This document shows positions 32,350 to 41,976 of a DNA stretch of 64,000 nucleotides, piece after piece. The stretch lies in assembly GCA_963668605.1 (NCBI GenBank), contig OY764903.1:3596001-3660000 (forward strand), written 5' to 3'. The DNA comes from G963668605 sp963668605 (GTDB lineage Bacteria; Acidobacteriota; Terriglobia; Bryobacterales; Bryobacteraceae). Made by a program: the position numbers and the translations under genes. Under the pieces are notes generated by a model, which was given only the letters and a program-made list of their open reading frames with translations, made no database searches and was not told the DNA's origin. Every line of letters starts with the position of its first letter. Position 1 is the stretch's first letter.

Positions 32350-32444
32350 TCTTTCAATGACCGTGAGATCTCCGTCCGGCCGGCGAGTGGACTCGGTGAA
32401 AAGCAACCCGCCTGAGTCTTGAAGTAAAGGAGAAATGCATTTCT

Positions 32445-33212
32445 ATGCTACGACAAGCCAAAGACCTAACCGGTTACAAACTAGGCGCCCGCGACGGAGA
32501 GATTGGCAAAGTCAAAGAGTTCTACTTCGATGACAAGAGTTGGGCTGTCCGATATCTCGTTGCTGACACAGGCGACTGGCTGAGCGAGCGCCGGGTTCTC
32601 ATTTCGCCTTACGCGCTGGACCCGGCCAGCGAGGATGAGAAGGTCATCCCTGTGGATCTGACCAGGAAGCAGATCGAGAACTGCCCACGCCTGGATGCCG
32701 ACAAACCGGTCTCCCGCCAGTATGAAATGCAATATTTGCCCTATTTTGGCTGGCCGGCGTACTGGGGCGGACCGGACATATGGGGAGGCGCCGCGTACCC
32801 TGATCGCGGACAAGGCGGCTGGTCCGAACCCTCCATTCGTACAGAAGGTAACGATCCGCATCTCCGCAGCACGCTGGATGTAACCGGCCATACAATCCAG
32901 GCTCAGAACGGAGAGATCGGCCACGTCGAGGATTTTGTCATTGATGACCAGACGTGGGCCATTCGTTATTTGATTGTTGATACGCAAAACTGGTGGCCGG
33001 GCAAAAAGGTTCTGATTTCAACGCAATGGATTGAACGAATCAGTTGGGAACAATCAAAAGTATTTATCAACCTGACTCGTCAAAACATCAAGCAGGGGCC
33101 AGAGTATACGGAAGAAGCCCTGATCACACGCGACTACGAAGCGCAATTGCATCGGCATCACGACCGCGCGGGCTATTGGGTGGATGAACCTAAGCGCAAG
33201 CCTACCAGGTAA
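32445..33212 (+). CDS. Protein with two PRC-barrel domains
   Basis: 255 residues with an internal duplication. Residues 1-80 (AKDLTGYKLGARDGEIGKVK, SWAVRYLVADTGDWL, KVIPVDLTRKQIENCP) and residues 140-220 (DVTGHTIQAQNGEIGHVEDF, TWAIRYLIVDTQNWW, VFINLTRQNIK) are the same PRC-barrel module. A Trp/Gly/Tyr-rich linker joins them. PRC barrels occur in the photosynthetic reaction centre H subunit and in RimM and are used for protein or ligand contacts. Two-PRC proteins are common in stress gene clusters of soil bacteria. AAGGAG lies 12 nt before the ATG. Confidence 0.88.
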   Translation: MLRQAKDLTGYKLGARDGEIGKVKEFYFDDKSWAVRYLVADTGDWLSERRVLISPYALDPASEDEKVIPVDLTRKQIENCPRLDADKPVSRQYEMQYLPYFGWPAYWGGPDIWGGAAYPDRGQGGWSEPSIRTEGNDPHLRSTLDVTGHTIQAQNGEIGHVEDFVIDDQTWAIRYLIVDTQNWWPGKKVLISTQWIERISWEQSKVFINLTRQNIKQGPEYTEEALITRDYEAQLHRHHDRAGYWVDEPKRKPTR

Positions 33213-33307
33213 GAATGAGAGTTAAGTATACGCGATTGACGATCAACAAGAACACTCGGGCGGGCTAAGACCATCTTCGTAACAGTTGGAAAGAGGAGAC
33301 TTACACC

Positions 33308-33697
33308 ATGATTGGATACGTTGGATCGATCGAAAAGCAGACATTGGAGAACACTTATTTTAGGCAGGTACTATTCACCGGCCCTCACTCCCAACTTGTC
33401 GTCATGTGCTTGCAACCGGGCGAGGAGATTGGTGATGAGGTGCACCCAAATAATGACCAGTTCTTCCGCCTTGAACAGGGGGAAGCCAAATTTGTCTTCA
33501 ACGAGAAGAAGGAACATCGGGTGCACGACGGAGATGCGGTCGTGGTTCCTGCGGGGACCTACCACAATGTTGTGAATACGTCCAAGACGGCGCTGTTGAA
33601 GCTATATACGATCTACTCTCCGCCGAACCACCCGAATGGGACGGTGCACAAGACCAAGGCAGAGGCAGAAGCGGCGGAACATCACCAAGTGTCCTGA
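33308..33697 (+). CDS. Small cupin protein
   Basis: 129 residues, a single cupin_2 barrel. Motif 1 is GEEIGDEVHPNNDQFFRLEQ, in which one His and Glu/Gln are visible; motif 2 is DAVVVPAGTYHNVVN. The usual two metal histidines of motif 1 are partly changed (EVHPNNDQF), but His and Glu ligands remain plausible. AGAGGAG precedes the ATG. Relatives act as isomerases or metal-binding stress proteins; the substrate is unknown. Confidence 0.85.
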   Translation: MIGYVGSIEKQTLENTYFRQVLFTGPHSQLVVMCLQPGEEIGDEVHPNNDQFFRLEQGEAKFVFNEKKEHRVHDGDAVVVPAGTYHNVVNTSKTALLKLYTIYSPPNHPNGTVHKTKAEAEAAEHHQVS

Positions 33698-33852
33698 CGG
33701 GATTCACATCAGCGGGACAGCCTTAAACCGGCGCCTACTCCACATGATTCCGTCGCAGGGATGCGGCCTTTCCCTCTAAAAGCGGTCAGAGAAGGCTAGC
33801 GTGTCGGATAGCAAACATCGGCATCAACGTACGAACGAAAAGGAGACTCTCA

Positions 33853-34710
33853 ATGCCATACATTACTGTCGGTAAGGAAAACTCCGGCGATATCAATCTC
33901 TACTATGAGGATCACGGTTCGGGCAAACCCGTAGTACTGATCCACGGATATCCACTGAGCGGCGCCTCCTGGGAAAAACAGGTCCCGGTGCTATTGGCTG
34001 CAGGTCACCGCGTAATCACGTACGATCGCAGGGGGTTCGGCAAGTCCAGCCAGCCAACAGCGGGCTACAACTACGACACCTTCGCCGAGGACCTGCACAA
34101 ACTCGTGATGCAACTCGAGCTGCGCGATTTCTCGTTGGTCGGTTTCTCGATGGGCGGCGGCGAAGTGGCGCGCTACCTGGGGAAATTTGGATCGAAGGGC
34201 GTCAGCAAAGCAGTGATTATCGCGGGGATTCCACCGTTCCTGCTGAAGACGGCGGACAACCCGGAGGGCGTGGACGGTAGTGTATTCGAGGGAATCCAGA
34301 AAGCTGTCGCGGCGGACCGTTATGCGTTCTTTGGCGAGTTCTTCAAGAATTTCTATAACACGGATCTTCTCCTCGGCAAACGCGTCAGCGAACAGGCAGT
34401 CCAGTCCAGTTGGAACGTCGCGGCCGGCGCCTCTGCAACGGCCAGTCTCGCTTGCGTACCAACATGGTACGAGGACTTCCGCAACGATCTGGCCCGCATT
34501 GACGTGCCCACGCTGGTCATTCAGGGGGACGCGGATCGGATTCTGCCTATCGCTGCTTCCGGACTCCGGACCGCCAAGCTCATCAAGGGCGCCCGGTTGT
34601 CGGTGGTGAAGGGCGGGCCGCACTGCATAACTTGGACACATGCGGACGAAGTGGGTCGTGAGTTACTGGAGTTCCTCGGGCAAACTGATCGAAGCGCTAA
34701 AGTAGCCTGA
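33853..34710 (+). CDS. Alpha/beta hydrolase of the non-heme haloperoxidase type
   Basis: 285 residues. The nucleophile elbow is GFSMGGGE, the oxyanion region VLIHGYPLSGASWEKQ, the acid GDADRILPI, and the histidine is in KGGPHCITWTHADEV. This is the pattern of cofactor-free bromo/chloroperoxidase-like esterases, in which perhydrolase activity is usually a side reaction. AAGGAG stands 8 nt before the ATG. It lies just before the phosphoketolase gene and may be co-transcribed with it. Confidence 0.9.
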   Translation: MPYITVGKENSGDINLYYEDHGSGKPVVLIHGYPLSGASWEKQVPVLLAAGHRVITYDRRGFGKSSQPTAGYNYDTFAEDLHKLVMQLELRDFSLVGFSMGGGEVARYLGKFGSKGVSKAVIIAGIPPFLLKTADNPEGVDGSVFEGIQKAVAADRYAFFGEFFKNFYNTDLLLGKRVSEQAVQSSWNVAAGASATASLACVPTWYEDFRNDLARIDVPTLVIQGDADRILPIAASGLRTAKLIKGARLSVVKGGPHCITWTHADEVGRELLEFLGQTDRSAKVA

Positions 34711-34797
34711 GCTTAGCTCCTGTGACGGAATATGGCCTCGTCCGTGACACTGCAATCTGCGATTGCGGAAGGTGAAACTGTGATTTAGTTGCGTAAC

Positions 34798-37167
34798 ATG
34801 AGAACAAACACAATGACGCTTACTCCGGAACTGCTGTCCAGGATGGACGCCTATTGGCGCGCCGCCAACTATCTCTCGGTGGGGCAGATTTACCTCTACG
34901 ACAATCCGCTCCTGAAGCGGCCACTGACGCTCGCGGATGTCAAACACATGCTGCTGGGGCACTGGGGCACAACGCCCGGGCAGAATTTCATTTACGTGCA
35001 CTTGAACCGGGTCATCAAGAAATACGACCTTGACATGATTTACGTTTCCGGCCCCGGGCACGGCGGCCCGGCCGTCGTAGGCAATACTTATCTCGAGGGC
35101 ACTTACAGCGAGATCTATCCCGATATCAGCCAGGATGAGGCTGGACTTCGAAAGCTCTTTACTCAGTTTTCGTTTCCCGGAGGAATTCCAAGTCACGCAT
35201 CGCCGGAGTGCCCGGGCTCGATCCACGAGGGCGGCGAGCTGGGCTATTCGCTCAGTCATTCGTTTGGGGCGGTGTTCGACAATCCCAATCTCGTCGTCGC
35301 CTGCGTCGTCGGTGACGGCGAGGCGGAGACGGGTCCGCTGGCCACCGCATGGCATTCGAACAAGTTCCTCGATCCGGTAACCGACGGCGCGGTGCTGCCG
35401 ATTCTGCATCTCAACGGCTACAAGATTTCCAATCCGACGCTGCTCGCCCGCATCACCCGCGAGGAGTTGGAACAGTTGCTGCGCGGCTACGGATGGACTC
35501 CCTACTTCGTCGAGGGTCACGAGCCCGGGTTGATGCATGAGGCCATGGCGGCGACGCTCGACGAGGCGGTGGAGCAGATTACAAAAATCCGGCAGGACGC
35601 ACGTGTCAACGGCAATGTTACGCGTCCGCGCTGGCCAATGATTGTCCTTAATTCACCGAAGGGCTGGACGGGGCCGAAGATAGTTGATGGTTTGCAGGTG
35701 GAAGGCACCTTCCGTTCGCACCAGGTGCCGCTTTCCGACCCGGCCGCCCATCCCGAAAACCTCAAGCTGCTGGAAAACTGGCTGAGGAGCTACCGGCCGG
35801 AGGAACTCTTCAATGAGCAGGGCCGCCTGAAACCGGAACTGGCCGAACTTGCGCCCAAGGGAGATCGCCGCATGGGCGCGAATCCCCATGCCAACGGCGG
35901 CCTTCTGCTCCGCGACCTGCGGATGCCGGATTTCCGCGACTATGCCGTCGACGTGCCCTCGCCGGGAGTGCGAGGCATCGGCGACACGCATGTGCTCGGG
36001 CCATTCCTGCGCGATGTGACGAAGCTGAATAGTGAGCAGCGGAATTTCCGGGTCTTTGGCCCTGACGAGACGCTTTCCAACGGTCTGGAGGCGCTCTTTG
36101 AAGTGACCAAACGCCAATGGGACGCCGCGACCGTGCCGAACGACGAATTCCTCGCCCCAGCCGGACGGGTGATGGAAATGCTCAGCGAACACCAGTGCGA
36201 AGGCTGGCTGGAGGGGTATCTCCTCACCGGCCGTCACGGACTTTTCAACTGTTACGAGGCATTCATCCACATCATCGATTCGATGTTCAACCAGCACGCC
36301 AAATGGTTGAAAGTCACATCGCACCTGCCGTGGCGGCGCGAGATCGCCTCGCTCAACTACCTGCTGGCCTCGCATGTCTGGCGCCAGGATCACAACGGCT
36401 TCACGCACCAGGATCCCGGCTTCATTGATCACGTCGTGAACAAGAAGGCCGAGGTCGTGCGCGTTTACCTTCCGCCGGATGCAAACTGCCTCCTGTCGGT
36501 GATGGACCACTGCCTGCGCAGCCGCCATTACGTCAACGTCGTAATCGCGGGCAAGCACCCGGCGCCGCAGTGGCTGACGATGGAAGCCGCCGTCAAACAC
36601 TGCGCCGAGGGCATCGGCATCTGGCAGTGGGCCAGCAACGACCAGGCTGTTGCACCCGACGTTGTCATGGCCTGCTGTGGCGACGTGCCCACGCTGGAGA
36701 CGCTCGCTGCCGTCTCGATTTTGCGCGAGCAACTGCCCGATCTGAAAATCCGGGTGGTCAACGTCGTCGACCTCATGAAACTGCAGCCCCAATCCGAGCA
36801 CCCGCATGGGTTAAGCGACATGGAATTCGACGAGCTCTTCACCAAGGACAAGCCTGTCATCTTCGCCTTCCATGCCTACCCGTGGTTGATCCACCGGCTG
36901 ACCTACCGCCGCACCAACCACGACAACATCCACGTCCGCGGTTATAAGGAAGAGGGCACCATCACCACGCCTTTCGACATGACGGTGCTGAACGATCTGG
37001 ACCGCTTCCACCTCGTGATGGATACCATCGACCGCCTGCCGCAGACCGGCGGCAAGGGCATCTACCTGAAGCAGCAGCTCAAGGACAAGCTGATCGAGCA
37101 CAAGAAATACATCGACAAATACGGCCAGGACCTGCCGGAGATTCGCGGTTGGAGGTGGCCCTATTGA
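34798..37167 (+). CDS. xfp: Xylulose-5-phosphate/fructose-6-phosphate phosphoketolase
   Basis: 789 residues, full length. This TPP enzyme cleaves X5P or F6P to acetyl phosphate plus a C3 or C4 sugar phosphate. Family motifs are YVSGPGHGGPAVVGNTYLEG, the TPP motif GDGEAETGPLATAWHSNKFL, HASPECPGSIHEGGELGYSL, and the C-terminal RGYKEEGTITTPFDM. The start is taken as ATG 34798; ATG 34813 and TTG 34789 are also in frame. Its product acetyl phosphate would normally go to acetate kinase or phosphotransacetylase, but the local acetate kinase is a wreck (28684-29131). Confidence 0.95.
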   Translation: MRTNTMTLTPELLSRMDAYWRAANYLSVGQIYLYDNPLLKRPLTLADVKHMLLGHWGTTPGQNFIYVHLNRVIKKYDLDMIYVSGPGHGGPAVVGNTYLEGTYSEIYPDISQDEAGLRKLFTQFSFPGGIPSHASPECPGSIHEGGELGYSLSHSFGAVFDNPNLVVACVVGDGEAETGPLATAWHSNKFLDPVTDGAVLPILHLNGYKISNPTLLARITREELEQLLRGYGWTPYFVEGHEPGLMHEAMAATLDEAVEQITKIRQDARVNGNVTRPRWPMIVLNSPKGWTGPKIVDGLQVEGTFRSHQVPLSDPAAHPENLKLLENWLRSYRPEELFNEQGRLKPELAELAPKGDRRMGANPHANGGLLLRDLRMPDFRDYAVDVPSPGVRGIGDTHVLGPFLRDVTKLNSEQRNFRVFGPDETLSNGLEALFEVTKRQWDAATVPNDEFLAPAGRVMEMLSEHQCEGWLEGYLLTGRHGLFNCYEAFIHIIDSMFNQHAKWLKVTSHLPWRREIASLNYLLASHVWRQDHNGFTHQDPGFIDHVVNKKAEVVRVYLPPDANCLLSVMDHCLRSRHYVNVVIAGKHPAPQWLTMEAAVKHCAEGIGIWQWASNDQAVAPDVVMACCGDVPTLETLAAVSILREQLPDLKIRVVNVVDLMKLQPQSEHPHGLSDMEFDELFTKDKPVIFAFHAYPWLIHRLTYRRTNHDNIHVRGYKEEGTITTPFDMTVLNDLDRFHLVMDTIDRLPQTGGKGIYLKQQLKDKLIEHKKYIDKYGQDLPEIRGWRWPY

Positions 37168-37191
37168 GCCGGGATTACGGTTGGGATACTC

Positions 37192-39735
37192 ATGGCCGAA
37201 ACGAACACTCACTTTCAGGGCTTCTGGGATACGCCGCTCAATGACCTGCTGCAACAATTGCAGGCAACCCCGGCGGGGCTGACTTCCGCAGAAGCGAAAC
37301 GCCGGTTGCGTCTTTATGGCCCCAACAGCCTGGTGCGGGAGTCTCGTTTTGCTACTCTCGTAAGTTTCTTTCGCTTCTTCGCCAATCCACTCATCATCAT
37401 TCTGCTGGCAGCCAGTGTCATCTCTCTGGTGCTGGGCGACTCGATCGGTGGCCTGATCATTATCGCGATGGTCCTGCTTAGTGTGCTTCTCAACTTCTTC
37501 ATGGAGTTTCAGGCCAGGCATGCTGTCGAGGAGATTCAGAAGCAGGTTGCTACGACTGCTGCCGTTGTCCGCGACGGCCGGGAACAGGAACTGCCGGTTG
37601 CGGAGTTGGTTCAGGGGGATATTATCCGGCTGAATGCCGGAGATCTTGTGCCGGCCGACGCACGTTTACTGGAGGTGAAGGACCTGCAGGTGCGCGAGTC
37701 TTCACTCACCGGGGAATCTCTACCCGTTGAGAAAACGGCGCACGATTTTCCGGGGGAAAAACATGGCGTCGCGGATGCAAACAACAGTGTCTTCCTGGGC
37801 ACTGCGGTTCAGACGGGGATGGGCTCGGCGGTAATCGTCTCGACCGGCAAAAATACCGAGTTGGGAGAAATAGCGCTGCGATTGGCGGCGAAACCTCCTG
37901 AAACTGAGTTCGGCCGTGGCATCCGGAACTTCGGACTGATGATCACCCGAGTGATCATGCTGCTCGTACTCTTCGTTCTCCTCGTAAATATCATTCTCCA
38001 CCGTCCGCTGCTGGAATCGTTCCTTTTCTCAGTTGCGCTTGCGGTTGGGATGACACCGGAGCTGATGCCGATGATCATCACGATTACGCTGGCGCAAGGA
38101 GCCCGCCGCATGGCGAAGAAAAAGGTTCTCGTCAAGCAACTTGCCGCGATTGAGGATTTCGGCAGCCTGACGATCCTCTGCAGCGACAAGACGGGCACGT
38201 TGACCGAAGGCGAGATCGTGTTGGACCGCCATGTGGACGTCCAAGGCAAGGACGACGATAACGTCCTGCGCCTTGTTTACCTGAACAGTGTCTTTGAAGC
38301 GGGGATCAAGAGTCCCCTGGACGCGGCGATCCTGAAGCACGAGGCCCCGCCCATCGCGGAGTACGAGAAGGTGGACGAGATCCCTTTCGACTTCAACCGC
38401 AAACGCCTGTCGGTGGTGGTGCGGCACAAGGGCGAGTGCCAACTCATCGCCAAGGGCGAGGCGGAGAGCGTCTTTTCTATCTGCCAGACCGTCGCCATTG
38501 ACGGTTCTCCTCAGCCGTTCGACGAAAGCCGGCGAGCCCAAGCGGCTGACACCTTCCAGAAGCTGAGTGCCGACGGCTACCGCACTCTCGGGGTTGCCAT
38601 AGCGACGGTGGACAAGCAGGATTCTTACACGATTGGGGCCGAGCACGACATGACGCTGGTCGGGTTCGCCGCCTTTCTCGATCCTCCCAAGGAAGGAGTG
38701 CTTCCCGTTCTGGAAGCACTGAAACAGAATGGCGTCTCTGTGGTTATCATGACGGGCGACAACCAATACGTGACCCAGAAAGTGGCGAAGGACGTCGGCC
38801 TGCCGGCGGAACTCATTGTTACCGGCAACCAGGTTGATGCGATGGATGATGCCGCATTGGCCGTTCAGGCCGAGAAGAACGCCATCTTCGCCCGCGTGTC
38901 TCCCGCACAGAAGAACCGCATCATCCTCGCGTTGAAGGCGCGCGGACACGTAGTCGGCTACATCGGAGACGGCATCAACGATGCGCCGTCGCTTCACACT
39001 GCCGACGTCGGCATCTCGGTCATGAACGGCGTGGATGTGGCGAAAGACGCCGCGAAGGTCATCCTTCTGGAAAAAGATCTGGCCGTGTTGAACGACGGTA
39101 TCGTCGAAGGCCGGCGCAGCTTCGCCAACATCATGAAATACATCGTGATGGGCACGAGTTCGAACTTCGGCAACATGTTCAGCATGGCCGCGGCGTCGCT
39201 CTTCCTGCCCTTCCTGCCGATGCTGCCTACGCAAATACTGCTGAACAACTTCCTCTATGACGCATCGCAGGTCAGCATCCCCAGCGACAACGTGGATGCC
39301 GCCTTGCTCCATCGGCCCAAGCGATGGCAGATTGCATTTATTCGCCAGTTCATGATGATCATCGGTCCCATCAGCTCGATCTATGATTTCCTGACATTTG
39401 GGGTGCTGTTCTGGGTGTTCCACGCTGCCTCAAACGCGCCGCTGTTCCGCACTGCCTGGTTCGTGGAATCCCTGGCAACGCAGACGCTGGTAGTGTTTGT
39501 GATCAGGACAGCCGGCAACCCATTCAAGAGCCGTCCCAGCCGGCCGGTGCTGATCTCCGTATTGGCCATCGTCGCTATCGCTGCCGCGCTGCCGTATACG
39601 CCATTGGGAACCCTGCTGCGATTCACTCCGCTGCCGATGTCATTACTGGGGACTATTCTGTTCTTGGCCGTGACCTACCTCTTGCTGGTGCAGGCCGTCA
39701 AGTCCTGGTTTTATCGCCGCCACGCGCTGCTTTGA
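37192..39735 (+). CDS. mgtA: P-type ATPase, Mg2+-importing (MgtA) type
   Basis: 847 residues. Motifs are LTGESLPVEK (actuator domain), CSDKTGTLTEGEI with the phosphorylated Asp, the nucleotide-binding KGEAESVF segment, and GDGINDAPSL in the hinge. The fourth helix reads VGMTPELMPMIITITLAQGA, the form typical of P3B magnesium ATPases such as MgtA/MgtB. The N-terminus has the usual cation-ATPase segment LTSAEAKRRLRLYGPNSL. It starts 24 bp after the phosphoketolase stop and is probably in the same operon. I see no Mg-sensing leader in that short gap. Confidence 0.88.
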   Translation: MAETNTHFQGFWDTPLNDLLQQLQATPAGLTSAEAKRRLRLYGPNSLVRESRFATLVSFFRFFANPLIIILLAASVISLVLGDSIGGLIIIAMVLLSVLLNFFMEFQARHAVEEIQKQVATTAAVVRDGREQELPVAELVQGDIIRLNAGDLVPADARLLEVKDLQVRESSLTGESLPVEKTAHDFPGEKHGVADANNSVFLGTAVQTGMGSAVIVSTGKNTELGEIALRLAAKPPETEFGRGIRNFGLMITRVIMLLVLFVLLVNIILHRPLLESFLFSVALAVGMTPELMPMIITITLAQGARRMAKKKVLVKQLAAIEDFGSLTILCSDKTGTLTEGEIVLDRHVDVQGKDDDNVLRLVYLNSVFEAGIKSPLDAAILKHEAPPIAEYEKVDEIPFDFNRKRLSVVVRHKGECQLIAKGEAESVFSICQTVAIDGSPQPFDESRRAQAADTFQKLSADGYRTLGVAIATVDKQDSYTIGAEHDMTLVGFAAFLDPPKEGVLPVLEALKQNGVSVVIMTGDNQYVTQKVAKDVGLPAELIVTGNQVDAMDDAALAVQAEKNAIFARVSPAQKNRIILALKARGHVVGYIGDGINDAPSLHTADVGISVMNGVDVAKDAAKVILLEKDLAVLNDGIVEGRRSFANIMKYIVMGTSSNFGNMFSMAAASLFLPFLPMLPTQILLNNFLYDASQVSIPSDNVDAALLHRPKRWQIAFIRQFMMIIGPISSIYDFLTFGVLFWVFHAASNAPLFRTAWFVESLATQTLVVFVIRTAGNPFKSRPSRPVLISVLAIVAIAAALPYTPLGTLLRFTPLPMSLLGTILFLAVTYLLLVQAVKSWFYRRHALL

Positions 39736-40067
39736 CAGGGCTTGGACGGTCGTCGGTTTCAACTCACACGAGGCGCATGCGCCTCTGAAACGATGTGGGC
39801 CGAACGAACTGGAGACCGAAGGCGCGGCGCCTGAGCCGCGATTGCGCTTCCTGCTCGGCAGGTCTTGTAGTCAAAGAACTGATACTTCGCGAAGGCGGCG
39901 TAGTCGGTGTGGGGTGCGCCACATAGAACGGCTGTGGTCTGCAAAAACTACGTGCACAATAGAATCAACGGTTTAGAGTTGTCGCGTGCGGAACGTTATG
40001 AGATGTCACAGGCCCAGTAGTGGCGCTGTACGACCTTTTTGCCGACAACAGCGCCACACACGCGCTG
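39736..40067. other. Convergent intergenic region, holds repeat copy B
   Basis: It lies between the stops of the P-type ATPase (plus) and the BsuPI-like protein gene (minus). A 61-codon minus frame (39759-39944) has no supporting features and no ribosome site. The only recognisable element is the dispersed repeat at 39955-40047. Confidence 0.5.
39955..40047 (+). repeat. Dispersed repeat, copy B (about 93 bp)
   Basis: Counterpart of copy A at 24442-24534; it runs from CACAATAGAATCA to CTTTTTGCCGACA. It lies 20 bp past the end of the BsuPI-like protein gene. In one frame the second half encodes ALYDLFADNSA, which is LYDLFADS in copy A, so it could be a degraded coding sequence. Confidence 0.7.
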
Positions 40068-41060
40068 TCAATGCGTGTATCGTATCTGGAAACCGGCTTT
40101 TGCGCGGAAGGTCCTCGGTCCGTCGGCTGTTAGCCACGCTTCCGCCGTGTACGATCCTTCGGACAACGGTTTTCCGTCGGCGCCCGAGAGCGGCACGGTC
40201 AGCACCCAGTTCTTTTCACCGAGGTAGGTTTCCGTGTGGAGCGCGTCGGTGAAGAACTTTCCACTCGACCACCGGAATACCTTCTCGCCATCCTGATTCC
40301 GAATGACGAAGTCGTAAACCTGGCCCGTTCGAAACGCGAGCTGGACCGGAGCCGCAGTGCTTCGAAGAGTGAATCGTGCGGTCATCATAGGGGAATAGCC
40401 AGGGCGGATTGGCGGCATCATGTCCGCGGTGTAAACGGCGCTGTCGAGCGCAAGCCCAAACGATAGCTCCGGCGCGCTGAGGACAGTGACGCCGGCCATC
40501 CGCGCATAGATCAACTCATATGTCGCGATGGACGGCCCGCCAGTGTTCTCCATCCGGTAGACGAGGCCAACGAAGGGCAGAAACACATCTCGGCTGATGC
40601 CAATCTGGAAGACTCCCGGATATCTCATTTCGAGACCGGAATCGAAATCGCCGAGGGGCCCGCTGTAATTCGCCCCACGCTTCGCAATCACCGCCTTTCC
40701 GCAGCAGTATGGAACTGCGGTGGCGAACACTTCGCCTTCAGCGGACTGGAAGTCGTACCAAAGTTTCTGCTCCTTCGTTTTCGGATCGTACGAATACAAC
40801 TTGCCGTCGTCGTCCATTCGTAGCCAGTAGTCGCCGTTCCGCATGCCATGGAGCAGGTACCAGGTAATCCCGTCGAAGTCGCTGGATTTTGTGACCTCGA
40901 GGACGAGCGGATCGCTAACCCGAGTGCCGCCCGTTCGGTAGACCCACTGGTTTCCGGCCTGTAGCGGGAAGTAATCCGGGCCGGCGCCGAAGACGGGCAG
41001 ACACGTGAGCGCGCCAAGCAAAACAATCAGGCGCTTCAGTCCGGCATATTTTCTTGACAC
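40068..41060 (-). CDS. Exported protein with a C-terminal BsuPI-like domain
   Basis: 330 residues from GTG 41060, giving MSRKYAGLKRLIVLLGALTC, a signal peptide ending near FGA. The first 200 or so residues form a beta-rich domain starting YFPLQAGNQWVYRTGG, common in acidobacterial secreted proteins. The last 100 (LAFRTGQVYDFVIRNQDGEK then VFRWSSGKFFTDAL) match the BsuPI intracellular proteinase-inhibitor domain, here exported. The function is unknown. Confidence 0.7.
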   Translation of the reverse strand: MSRKYAGLKRLIVLLGALTCLPVFGAGPDYFPLQAGNQWVYRTGGTRVSDPLVLEVTKSSDFDGITWYLLHGMRNGDYWLRMDDDGKLYSYDPKTKEQKLWYDFQSAEGEVFATAVPYCCGKAVIAKRGANYSGPLGDFDSGLEMRYPGVFQIGISRDVFLPFVGLVYRMENTGGPSIATYELIYARMAGVTVLSAPELSFGLALDSAVYTADMMPPIRPGYSPMMTARFTLRSTAAPVQLAFRTGQVYDFVIRNQDGEKVFRWSSGKFFTDALHTETYLGEKNWVLTVPLSGADGKPLSEGSYTAEAWLTADGPRTFRAKAGFQIRYTH

Positions 41061-41268
41061 GGCAGAAGACAACCTTTCCGCGTCACCACCACCCGGGCCG
41101 CCACCTGGACTGCGGCTATGCCCGCTAAAATCAGGGACGTCAGGGTACTCATGACACCTTCCCACTAGAACGTTAGCTCGGATTTGCGAAGCGCGCAACT
41201 GGGCAGATGTGCAGTCCCGGTTTGGGTGCCGAGTACCTTCCGAGTGTCGTTGCCAAATGGTACCGCGC

Positions 41269-41341
41269 TCAGGTTCCGATGATCCCGTGATCCATGGCAT
41301 ACTTCATCAGCTCGGCAGTGTTGTGGATGCCGATCCGTCAG
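41269..41341 (-). pseudogene. C-terminal scrap of a LuxR-type response regulator
   Basis: On the minus strand the last 23 codons before TGA 41269 read RIGIHNTAELMKYAMDHGIIG plus T. This is the end of the LuxR HTH domain of NarL-type regulators (KLGIHNTAELVRYAIRHGL). The upstream sequence leaves the frame at once, and no receiver domain is found. It is a clear but tiny remnant. Confidence 0.6.
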
Positions 41342-41976
41342 AATTGTGCGTAGCCGGAAGTCGATGATCGCGGCGACGTAGCCCTCGAAGTTCTCGCTTT
41401 GCGACAACAAGTCGCGGTCCTCAAACGGAAATGACCGCATCCTTCCCTAAACACCCTCAACCGGCTCTTATGAACCACCCTACCGCGCCTCTGGTCCCGC
41501 TGGATTGACGTCCTCGAGATCGTCAGGCCCAAAATGTCGTCGGCTGGACTGGCCGTTAAATGTGCGCCCGGCATCCCTGCAAACCGAGCTGTGGCAAATC
41601 CTGCATTTTGAATGAGATCGAATATTTGGACATAACGGGGTATTCAGGAAATTCTGGTTTTCTAGCGATACGCCAACAGAGTCATGCCCGTTCAGTGCGG
41701 AAGAAACGCGCTTCGAGTTGCTGTTGAGGCCTAACCCGCGTCAGGCATGCTTGCCGAAAACTCACAAACGAGAGAGCAATTGTGGATCACTCTTGTCCAG
41801 GACAGATTTGACCTCCTCATTCGGAACGCCAGACCCGGCGCCACGACTCCCAACTGTGCCGAGAGTGACTGCGACCGGAGGCGGAGATTCCAGCAATGTT
41901 CGCAGACGTTTGGGTGAAGCGCCGAGGCCACTTCATGTCGGCGTTCTTGCAGCTTCGCTGATGAATCGTCAGATTA
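41342..41976. other. Intergenic region without an intact gene
   Basis: About 635 bp. A minus-strand frame near 41783-41900 (KRLRTLLESPPPVAVTLGTV, then NEEVKSVLDKSDPQLLSRL and stop) has protein-like composition but no start and no identifiable family. It may be another gene tail. Nothing else is supported. The local AT content is somewhat higher around 41600-41700. Confidence 0.35.

Noticed and set aside
38029..39423. 464-codon minus-strand frame
   Set aside because: Antisense shadow of the P-type ATPase gene; His/Val/Asp-rich composition and no domains.
39759..39944. 61-codon minus-strand frame after the P-type ATPase gene
   Set aside because: No ribosome site, no recognisable domain, convergent gap; not supported as a gene.
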